Shown one piece after another: positions 35,701-40,832 of a DNA stretch of 40,832 nucleotides. Position numbers and translations under genes: made by a program. Numbering within the stretch: the first letter of the stretch is position 1; the number at the start of each line of letters is the position of its first letter. The stretch is from Bifidobacteriaceae bacterium (GTDB lineage: Bacteria > Actinomycetota > Actinomycetes > Actinomycetales > WQXJ01), in contig JAIRYJ010000010.1 of the NCBI GenBank assembly GCA_031267825.1, positions 1-40,832 on the forward strand, in the 5' to 3' direction. Under the pieces are notes generated by a model that worked only from the letters and a program-made list of their open reading frames with translations, did not search any database and had not been told where the DNA came from.

Positions 35701-36068
35701 ATTTTGAGGGTGATTTCCAGCAAATGTCCGTTATGCGGTTATCTGATCTGACCTACTATTCGATTTTGGCTTTAGGCCGTCTGGGCCGTGATGAGGAAGC
35801 CGACAGGCAACTCGCGGCGCTTGAACGCTACATCGCGGAACTCGACGCCACTGTGCCAGAAATTGACTACTTCGCGACGTCTTTACCAGCCATGTTGTTG
35901 TTCAACGAGGATCTGGTTGAAAGCCAGGCGCGTTACCTTCTGGTGTTGCGCGCCCAGGTCGCCGCCTTGCGCGGTCAAGAAGCTGAGGTGGCCAAGCTGG
36001 TGGCGGAAGTCCTGCGGCGTGACCCGGCCGACCCGCGAGTCACGCCGTGGGCGCCGCTGCGTCCTTGA
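32727..36068 (+). CDS. Large DUF5107 protein with C-terminal TPR array
   Basis: A cytoplasmic protein of about 1113 residues, with no signal peptide. The first ~400 residues match DUF5107, a galactose-mutarotase-like beta-sandwich: MNRYVRLMILPQLGGRIAIG, YDFFYRNNVIKPALVGLAGP, GGVEFNWPQHHRPATCLPTD and FGWAWDRHLTDSDGPYVELM. From about 430 onward it is a TPR-type helical array (HSPALLALAARRYRQGLYQA, AVAWRNLGMAAYNVSHDPAG). The GTG at 32727 has GGGGAG 6 bases upstream; an upstream GTG at 32649 would overlap the permease and lacks this signal. It is the last gene of the CUT2 operon, so it probably binds, isomerises or cleaves the imported sugar. Its 3' end overlaps the convergent DMT gene by 29 bases. 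Confidence 0.85.
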   Translation: MPESVIVLPEPPDSLSQAGVKAWRQDVTIDTYAIGPPDPYPEFLSARVFQGSSGKVFPLPFFERISAEKQPKNWTAIHLMNRYVRLMILPQLGGRIAIGVDLTNGYDFFYRNNVIKPALVGLAGPWLSGGVEFNWPQHHRPATCLPTDWMIEHSPDGSATVWCSDLDPFARMKGMHGVKLAPDSSVIELRVRAYNRTEDVQTFLWWSNVAARVGDDYQSFFPPDVTMVADHAKRACATFPRVSGSYYGVNYPAQVTPDKPDADRLDWYRNIPVPTSYMVVETAGDFFGGYDHGRQAGFVYWADRRVAPGKKQWTWGNAPFGWAWDRHLTDSDGPYVELMAGAYTDNQPDFSYLRPGETKTFSQYWYPISQIGPVQNANLEAALALAVSHRQARIGLAVTRQRPNAIARLSTPNGPLWQRSCDLYPGRPLTAQLPLAEDVLELTLTLEHDGQTIGSYCLKLVEQDQAARPDLPILATPIPPPPDIPTVEELALSARHLEQYRHATRSPEPYLLEALKRDPGHSPALLALAARRYRQGLYQAAASYARQAIERLTSRNPNPFSGEAHWRLGLALRRLGQPIEAADALMKASWDEGWRSASLTQVAQMALSVGDLRAGLAHAKQALVSQADSTRLRNMAAWAELRCGDQAAAASWISGTLALDPLDWWARDLAGQPLEADPQTLLDVASEYAGLGDWAAVARLAGQASAEAEQGDPGMTGARPLADWYEAYAWARLGQTSRAGDILARAAGMDRGTCQLIRLNDYDLANWVAHQAASLTDPNPPGLLGNWCYHNERPGDGIVHWERAVTLNPADAVAWRNLGMAAYNVSHDPAGAQRAYQRALVLRPDDAKLLREYDQLEGRLGRPVSQRLARLRARPDLVAERDDLTVSAAELATLAGQPFDAIRWLTARRFQPWEGGEGMVLAAWEQAHRAAAELEPDRAVDHLRAALAPPDNLGEARHPLANVSDLWLALGDGLAARGDQTGAVHYWTKAADFEGDFQQMSVMRLSDLTYYSILALGRLGRDEEADRQLAALERYIAELDATVPEIDYFATSLPAMLLFNEDLVESQARYLLVLRAQVAALRGQEAEVAKLVAEVLRRDPADPRVTPWAPLRP

Positions 36069-37083
36069 ACTGGTCTGGGTCAGGCCGGCGGCGGCTCGAA
36101 GGTAAAGCCGCGATAATCGCACCAACCAGTGCGGCCAAAGTTCCCGCCACTACCAGAACCGTGACCGGCGAACGGCCTGGTAAACCGGCCCGTAAAGCCA
36201 AGGCGCCAGCAAGCTGCCCTGTGACGGCGGCTAAACCAAGGGCCAGCACACCGATCCGCCGGACCAGCCAGGAATGCAAAAAGATCACAGTCACGCCGAT
36301 CAGCCCGCTGGTGTAAAGCCACCAACTGTCCGGCCAGCTAGGCCAGCTACCTGATCGTGGCCCGCCCAGACGGGTGATCAGCCAAGCGACCGCCAAAACG
36401 GTGGTCCCGGCGGTGAAGTTGAAAACAGCTGAGGCCCAGGGTGTACCGGCGGTCCGTTTGATCGATCCGTTCCAGGCGACTTGAAAACTGACCAACGATC
36501 CGGCGGCCACCGAGGCGGCCACCGCCACCAGCCAGCCCAACCCGCCTCCAGTCATATCGCCGGTCGCGGTCATGACCGTAGCTAAGGCGATCATGACGGC
36601 TCCTCCCACGCGGAGCGGACTGGCCGGGCGGCGTTCAGCGCCACCCCATCCGAACGAGTCGACCGCCAAACCGGAGCAAACCTGACCGGCCACTACCGCC
36701 ACCACGAAAACCGCCACACCGGTAACTGGCACAGCGGCGGATTGAGCTAAGACCACTGAGGCGCCCATGGCGCCTGAGGCCAGGTACCAGACTGGTAGTT
36801 GGCGGCGGCGCACCGCCGCCAAAGTTAGTTTGACGCCTTGGCGGATCTTGGGTGAAAAGGCCGTCTTGAGGTACACCAAGATCAGGCCGGTCGCGAAGCT
36901 GAACAATGCGGCACCGACTGGGTCATCTAGAAAGGCCGAGAGCGCGCCGTTGATCTCGGCTTGTCCTGCCATCAGAGTGCCTGAAAAGAAAACTAATGCC
37001 AAAGCTGCGACGGTCTGCCAAGTCGCTCCGCCAGGCTGGCCGTCTAAGCCGACCGCTCTGGCACCCGACCTCAAGAATGGCAT
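36040..37083 (-). CDS. DMT-superfamily integral membrane protein (DUF606/YdcZ-like)
   Basis: A membrane protein of 347 residues with about ten helices in two related halves. The first half begins VAALALVFFSGTLMAGQAEI and NGALSAFLDDPVGAALFSFA, and the second LVAVAASVAAGSLVSFQVAW and NGSIKRTAGTPWASAVFNFT. The two copies of the Q-x-x-x-NG(A/S)...F pattern are typical of the DUF606 branch of drug/metabolite transporters. Substrate unknown. The open frame starts at a GTG at 37143; I use the ATG at 37083 (MPFLRSGARAV) because the extra 20 residues look non-coding, but the start is uncertain. It converges on and overlaps the DUF5107 gene by 29 bases. Confidence 0.8.
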   Translation of the reverse strand: MPFLRSGARAVGLDGQPGGATWQTVAALALVFFSGTLMAGQAEINGALSAFLDDPVGAALFSFATGLILVYLKTAFSPKIRQGVKLTLAAVRRRQLPVWYLASGAMGASVVLAQSAAVPVTGVAVFVVAVVAGQVCSGLAVDSFGWGGAERRPASPLRVGGAVMIALATVMTATGDMTGGGLGWLVAVAASVAAGSLVSFQVAWNGSIKRTAGTPWASAVFNFTAGTTVLAVAWLITRLGGPRSGSWPSWPDSWWLYTSGLIGVTVIFLHSWLVRRIGVLALGLAAVTGQLAGALALRAGLPGRSPVTVLVVAGTLAALVGAIIAALPSSRRRPDPDQFKDAAAPTA

Positions 37084-37304
37084 CCAGACAGCGTAGCCCT
37101 CCGGGTTGGCTGGGCAGGTGCCGGGCAGCAGGGCGTCGCCCACCGGTCGCCTGGCTGACCGGCTGGTGGGCGGACCGGTAAGGGAGCCCTAAGGTGGGCC
37201 AGTCATTTGGCGGACCGGCCGGTAGGCTAGGAGTATCCGACTTGGCGTGCCTCCTCGGCCGCCAGTTGAGTTATGTTTCCAGCCAGTCAATCTGGAGGTG
37301 CCCG

Positions 37305-38642
37305 ATGCCGTCCGGTCCAGCCCAGCCGACCAACCGTCTGGGGCCGCGACGGGTTCCAGGACCCGGCCGTCAAGCCGCGGCCTCCTCCCAAGCGGGCCCG
37401 GCCGGTCAAGCGGGCGCCCCGGTGGCTAGGGCGGCAGGTAAACCTTCCGGTCTGGCCGGGGATGTTTTATCTTCTGGACCGTTCTTATCCTCTGTGTCGC
37501 TGGCCCCATTCTCGCCGGCTAGTAGCTCCGCTCCGTTTTGGCGAACCCCTGGCCAGCCTTTCGGTTTGGCCACCACCCGGACACCAGACCCGTGGCCTGA
37601 CACATCCAATGCCACGGCCATGCCGGGCGGCGGCCCGGCGGCCCGGCCGACTGCCCGGCCAGGCCAGACGCGGCCTAACCGGCAGGGCGGCCCGCGTCCT
37701 GGCACGCCCGCGGGCTACCATCGAACCGGTTACCAGCGACCTGGTTATCAGCGGCCGGGTGACCAGCTGCCTGGTTATCAGCAATCGCGCTCCACACCAC
37801 CACGGATGGGCAAAACGGCCCAACTCCCAGCTCCGGTTTACCCCGGAATTGCGGCCGGAGTCTCCTTTGTCCGCCCAACACAGGTTGGCCCCGCCAAATC
37901 CATCCCAGCGGCCGTCTACTGGCTGATTGTCATGGTGGTGATAATCGCCGCAGGCACCTGGCTGGTTTCCAGCCTGAGCCAGGCCAACTCGCAAACCCCC
38001 GATCCAGATGATTTCGCACCGGCCCCGGGCCTGGCTGTACCGAGCGACACACTGACAGTTGACGAGTTCCTCAGCACCTGGCAAAACACCGCCGCCGAAG
38101 CGATCGAATTGGCACCCGGAAGCTGGGTGGCTGGCCAGGATTTCGAACCGGGCCGCTACCTGATTAGCGCCACCGAACCGGATCAGTGGGCTAGTCTGAC
38201 CCTGTCGCCTGACGATTACGGCCCGGGGCCAATTTCGGCCCTCTTCGAGTTGGGCATATTTGACGGCGAAGGGTCAACCTCCGCGGTTATCACACTGCCG
38301 CGCACAGTTACTCTGAATATCGATTCCGACGCCCCCGTCCAGCTAACACCGGCCGAACCAGCCGAATTCGACGGCACCCTCCCAACCGGTGACTGGGTTG
38401 CCGGGGTTGACTTTGAACCAGGCCGCTACCGTTTGTCCGCCGGATCGGATTATGCCGTGTCAGTTCAAGTGATCACGCCGCCAGAAGAGTCTGTCCAATG
38501 GTTCGCGCGTGAAACCCGCTTCCTTGAAGTTCTCTGCGACGATCCGGAATGGTGTCTGCCGGAGATCGACATCACAATCAACCCTGGCGACACCATTTAC
38601 GTCGACAGCACCTGGATCAAGTTGACACCCTCCGGTAGTTGA
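37305..38642 (+). CDS. Proline-rich single-pass membrane protein with two extracellular repeats
   Basis: A protein of 445 residues, function unknown. The ATG at 37305 follows TGGAGG at proper spacing; the longer open frame from 37194 lacks this. The first ~230 residues are disordered, rich in P, G, A and R, with RPGYQRPGDQLPGYQQ-like repeats. One membrane helix follows (VYWLIVMVVIIAAGTWLV), so the N-terminus is inside and the rest outside. The extracellular part has two copies of a beta-rich module beginning GSWVAGQDFEPGRYLISA and GDWVAGVDFEPGRYRLSA. The second copy contains a CDDPEWC pair that could form a disulfide. Similar EPG(R/E)Y modules occur in many Gram-positive surface proteins. It is convergent with purH. 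Confidence 0.75.
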   Translation: MPSGPAQPTNRLGPRRVPGPGRQAAASSQAGPAGQAGAPVARAAGKPSGLAGDVLSSGPFLSSVSLAPFSPASSSAPFWRTPGQPFGLATTRTPDPWPDTSNATAMPGGGPAARPTARPGQTRPNRQGGPRPGTPAGYHRTGYQRPGYQRPGDQLPGYQQSRSTPPRMGKTAQLPAPVYPGIAAGVSFVRPTQVGPAKSIPAAVYWLIVMVVIIAAGTWLVSSLSQANSQTPDPDDFAPAPGLAVPSDTLTVDEFLSTWQNTAAEAIELAPGSWVAGQDFEPGRYLISATEPDQWASLTLSPDDYGPGPISALFELGIFDGEGSTSAVITLPRTVTLNIDSDAPVQLTPAEPAEFDGTLPTGDWVAGVDFEPGRYRLSAGSDYAVSVQVITPPEESVQWFARETRFLEVLCDDPEWCLPEIDITINPGDTIYVDSTWIKLTPSGS

Positions 38643-38643
38643 C

Positions 38644-38658
38644 GCGGCCACTGGCCGC
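38644..38658. terminator. Short bidirectional terminator hairpin
   Basis: GCGGCCA (38644-38650), C, TGGCCGC (38652-38658) forms a near-perfect palindrome in the 21-base gap between the convergent proline-rich protein gene and purH. The loop is very tight, so the real fold may open the inner pairs. Confidence 0.4.
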
Positions 38659-38663
38659 TCCGG

Positions 38664-40346
38664 TCAGTGCAAAAAGTGCCGTGCACCAGTGAAATAAAGG
38701 CTCAAGCCAGCCTTGACGGCCGCCTCAATAACAGCCTGATCGCGGACTGATCCGCCCGGCTCAACCACAGCTTTAACACCCGCCCGGGCTAACACCTCAA
38801 ACCCATCCGGGAACGGGAAGAACGCATCCGATGCGGCTACTGAACCCTCAGCCCGTTCACTACCGGCCCGCTCGACGGCCAACCGAGCCGAATCAACCCG
38901 GTTGACCTGACCCATACCAACCCCGACCGAAGCTCCATCCTTGGCCAACAAAATGGCGTTCGATTTGACGGCTCGGACCGCTTTCCAAGCGAAGGCCAGA
39001 TCAGTCAAGGTGGCTTGATCGGCGGCTGGGCCACCAGCCAGCACCCAGTTGGCTGGATCATCGCCATCAGCTTGAAAAACATCCCGCTGCTGGATCAGTA
39101 AACCGCCATTGACCTGCCTAAACTCTAGAGCGGGCGGTGGAGTCGGCGTCAACCGCAAAATCCGCAGATTGGGTTTGCCGCGCAACAGTTCAAGCGCCGT
39201 CGGCTCGTAGCCTGGCGCCACGATCACCTCAATGAAGACTGGTTTGATCTGTTCGGCCATCCCCAATGTGACTATCCGGTTAGCGGCTATGACACCACCA
39301 AAAGCGCTCAGCGGATCGCAGGCGTGAGCCCGCCGATGAGCCTCCGCGATGTCGCCACCAATTGCGATCCCGCACGGATTGGCGTGTTTGATAATCGCCA
39401 CCGCTGGGTCCGGGAAATCGAACGCGGCCCGCCAGGCGGCATCGGCGTCTTGATAGTTGTTGTAACTCATCGGTTTGCCGCCAAGCAGCTCCGCGCCCGC
39501 TAACTGGCCACCCAAACCACCCGTCGGCTCACCAACCAAACCATCCAAACCACCGCTGACCCGCACAAACACGCCAGCGGCTTGATGCGGGTTCTCACCG
39601 TAACGCAGCCCGGCCCGCTGGGCGTAGGCCGCCGCGTACCACCGCGGGATGGTTTCACCGGCGGCCAGGCCGTCCCGCTGAGTCATCCAGGTCGCCACCG
39701 CGATGTCATATTCGGCGGTGTGGATGAACGCGTCGCGGGCCAAACTGGCGCGCTGCGGCAAACTGAACCCACCAGCAGTCAGCGCCTCAGCCACATCACC
39801 GTAACGTTTCGGTGTTGTGACCACCGCGACACTGGGATAGTTCTTGGCGGCGGCCCGCACCATGGCGGGACCGCCAATGTCAATCTGTTCAACGCATTCA
39901 TCGGCTGAAGCCCCGCTGGCGACAGTCTGGCTAAAGGGGTAGAGGTTGACCACCACCAGGTCGAAGGCGGCGATCCCGAGCCGTTCGAGTTGTTCAGCGT
40001 GCTCCGGGCGGCGCAGATCAGCCAGAATCCCGGCGTGAATCTTGGGATGCAACGTTTTGACCCGGCCGTCAAGACATTCCGGGAACCCGGTGACAGCCTC
40101 AACCGGGGTCACCGCGACGCCCATGGCGGTGATTGTCTTAGCGGTTGAACCAGTTGAAACGATCTCCACTCCAGCTTCAGACAGGGCGGCCGCCAAAGTG
40201 TCCAAGCCAGTTTTGTCGTAAACGGAAACCAGTGCGCGCCTTATCGGTCGGCGTCCGATCTGTCCGGCGCTCTCCCCGGTAGTTTGGTCCAACGTTGGGC
40301 CACCGGCCGTGGCATCAGTCGCGGAATGATCTGGTTGAGTGGTCAA
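38664..40346 (-). CDS. purH: Bifunctional AICAR transformylase / IMP cyclohydrolase
   Basis: Catalyses the last two steps of IMP synthesis, formylating AICAR with 10-formyl-THF and closing the ring. The MGS-like cyclohydrolase domain is first (about 35-185): [43 protein letters not shown] and VVNLYPF. The AICARFT domain follows with [14 protein letters not shown], the catalytic [23 protein letters not shown] and [11 protein letters not shown]. The 560-residue length is normal with a 30-residue N-terminal tail. The TTG start at 40346 is supported by GGAGG 7 bases upstream. A ZTP riboswitch precedes it. purU at the other end of the window touches the same one-carbon pool. Confidence 0.97.
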   Translation of the reverse strand: MTTQPDHSATDATAGGPTLDQTTGESAGQIGRRPIRRALVSVYDKTGLDTLAAALSEAGVEIVSTGSTAKTITAMGVAVTPVEAVTGFPECLDGRVKTLHPKIHAGILADLRRPEHAEQLERLGIAAFDLVVVNLYPFSQTVASGASADECVEQIDIGGPAMVRAAAKNYPSVAVVTTPKRYGDVAEALTAGGFSLPQRASLARDAFIHTAEYDIAVATWMTQRDGLAAGETIPRWYAAAYAQRAGLRYGENPHQAAGVFVRVSGGLDGLVGEPTGGLGGQLAGAELLGGKPMSYNNYQDADAAWRAAFDFPDPAVAIIKHANPCGIAIGGDIAEAHRRAHACDPLSAFGGVIAANRIVTLGMAEQIKPVFIEVIVAPGYEPTALELLRGKPNLRILRLTPTPPPALEFRQVNGGLLIQQRDVFQADGDDPANWVLAGGPAADQATLTDLAFAWKAVRAVKSNAILLAKDGASVGVGMGQVNRVDSARLAVERAGSERAEGSVAASDAFFPFPDGFEVLARAGVKAVVEPGGSVRDQAVIEAAVKAGLSLYFTGARHFLH

Positions 40347-40406
40347 GGCGGAACCTCCAAGTAAGCCTCAATCTGGCCTTGGCATGCCAGAGCTGGTGGT
40401 TCCGCC
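40347..40406 (-). promoter_or_regulatory. purH expression platform: helix that can hide the ribosome-binding site
   Basis: On the minus strand GGCGGAACC (40398-40406) and GGTTCCGCC (40347-40355) are perfect 9-bp complements, 42 bases apart. The second arm abuts the TTG start and overlaps the last G residues of the GGAGG signal. The first arm shares GGCGG with the 3' strand of the aptamer's last stem, so the two pairings exclude each other. Ligand binding should free the ribosome-binding site. Confidence 0.7.
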
Positions 40407-40494
40407 CACCCAGGCGAGCGATGAGCGGCTTAGTGCTGGTCAGCCGTTTCCCAGTGGTGCTCCACCTGCGATTCGCCAGTCGCGGCGCCGACCG
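40402..40494 (-). promoter_or_regulatory. ZTP (pfl) riboswitch upstream of purH
   Basis: The minus-strand leader matches the pfl/ZTP aptamer in order. P1 is GGTCGGC (40487-40493) with GCTGACC (40438-40444). The conserved GACTGGCGAA follows the 5' strand, then a P2 hairpin GTGG-AGCA-CCAC and TGGGAA. The 3' domain has CCGCTC (40423-40428) pairing with GGGCGG (40402-40407) around the conserved CGCCTGGG. ZTP riboswitches sense the AICAR derivatives ZTP/ZMP that accumulate when 10-formyl-THF is short, and commonly control purH. I matched this from memory of the consensus and did not run a covariance model. Confidence 0.85.
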
Positions 40495-40499
40495 GGCCT

Positions 40500-40505
40500 A
40501 GTTTA
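40500..40505 (-). promoter_or_regulatory. Likely -10 element of the purH transcript
   Basis: TAAACT on the minus strand lies 6-7 bases before the first base of the aptamer P1 stem, so transcription would begin right at the riboswitch. No good -35 is seen at 16-18 bases (CAACGT is the nearest). Confidence 0.4.
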
Positions 40506-40667
40506 CCGGCCGTCGGCTTGGAACGTTGCCGCCCGCCGGGCGAGTCTAGGTCCGTGGTGAAAGCCCATGGACTTTGCCCAAGCGCCATCCTTATCCGCCA
40601 CGTCTTTTGCTGGTCAGGCGATCGCGTGACGGCACCGCCTGTCCGGAAGCAGATCTTCAGCAACCTC

Positions 40668-40832
40668 CTAGGCGGCGAGGTGTGCTCTTATCTCTGTTAG
40701 GTCCCAGTTGGTTCCGTCAGCGAACCTGAACCAAGCCACCTTAGTTTCACGATCATGACTCGCATGAGTCACCGGATAGTAGAACCAGTTCACCACCCGC
40801 AACGACCCACCCGGATAATTCACCACCACATC
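40668..40832 (-). CDS. C-terminal end of an unidentified protein (partial, cut by the window edge)
   Basis: An open minus-strand frame enters from the window edge and stops at TAG (40668-40670). It encodes 54 residues including NYPGGSLRVVNWFYYPVTHA, ETKVAWFRFADGTNWDL and TEIRAHLAA. The aromatic-rich, strand-like sequence reads as real protein and may be the end of a beta-rich domain. I cannot name the family. A CAGGCG/CGCCTG inverted repeat about 30 bases downstream may terminate it before the purH promoter. Confidence 0.5.
   Translation of the reverse strand, partial: DVVVNYPGGSLRVVNWFYYPVTHASHDRETKVAWFRFADGTNWDLTEIRAHLAA

Noticed and set aside
37273-37926. 217-codon frame inside the proline-rich protein gene
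   Set aside because: It is a frame shadow of a GC-rich, P/R-rich coding region. The other frame has a good ribosome-binding site, a membrane helix and repeated domains.

Overview
The window looks like a chromosomal stretch of a high-GC Gram-positive bacterium (Actinomycetota). The main signs are a GC-rich coding sequence, GTG and TTG starts, probable leaderless genes, three different sugar ABC importers each with its own regulator, an I36-type secreted protein pair and a eukaryote-like NADP isocitrate dehydrogenase. Genus cannot be fixed from the sequence alone. No rRNA, tRNA or CRISPR array was seen. Both window edges cut through short open frames that I could not identify.

Layout. 1-5.4 kb: housekeeping genes, pheS-pheT plus a small downstream gene on the minus strand, with purU divergent. 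5.4-7.0 kb: a VWA-domain lipoprotein. 7.4-14.3 kb: a minus-strand amino-sugar regulon in transcription order gntR, ROK kinase, nanE, sugar-binding lipoprotein, two permeases and a DUF4434 protein. Three related GntR-type operator palindromes sit at its promoters. 14.5-19.1 kb: a ROK repressor and a second CUT1-type importer on the plus strand. 19.1-25.3 kb: an accessory segment with a peptidoglycan-binding membrane adaptor, a MacB-like ABC exporter, two small secreted I36/crystallin-like proteins and a cysteine-containing lipoprotein. 25.2-27.6 kb: icd and mdh. 27.7-36.1 kb: an AraC regulator, a CUT2 (arabinose/ribose-type) importer and a very large DUF5107-TPR protein. 36.0-40.3 kb: a DMT-type membrane protein, a proline-rich single-pass protein with two extracellular repeats, and purH. 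purH is preceded by a ZTP (pfl) riboswitch.

The most striking observation is a 61-bp direct repeat (60/61 identical) at 19077-19137 and 25220-25280. It brackets the exporter/I36 segment exactly. One copy contains the 3' end of the upstream permease gene and the other contains the 3' end of icd. Collapsing the repeats would leave the permease and icd as convergent neighbours 16 bp apart. This is what an insertion into a permease/icd junction would look like, although no integrase is present.

How the genes work together. The amino-sugar regulon probably imports a sugar that is phosphorylated by the ROK kinase and epimerised by NanE to GlcNAc-6-phosphate, with DUF4434 as a possible cytoplasmic glycosidase. 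Two of the three importers carry stable hairpins or tandem hairpin repeats directly after the binding-protein gene, a known way to keep binding protein in excess of membrane subunits. purH appears to be switched on by ZTP/ZMP at the level of translation, through a 9-bp helix that can hide its ribosome-binding site.
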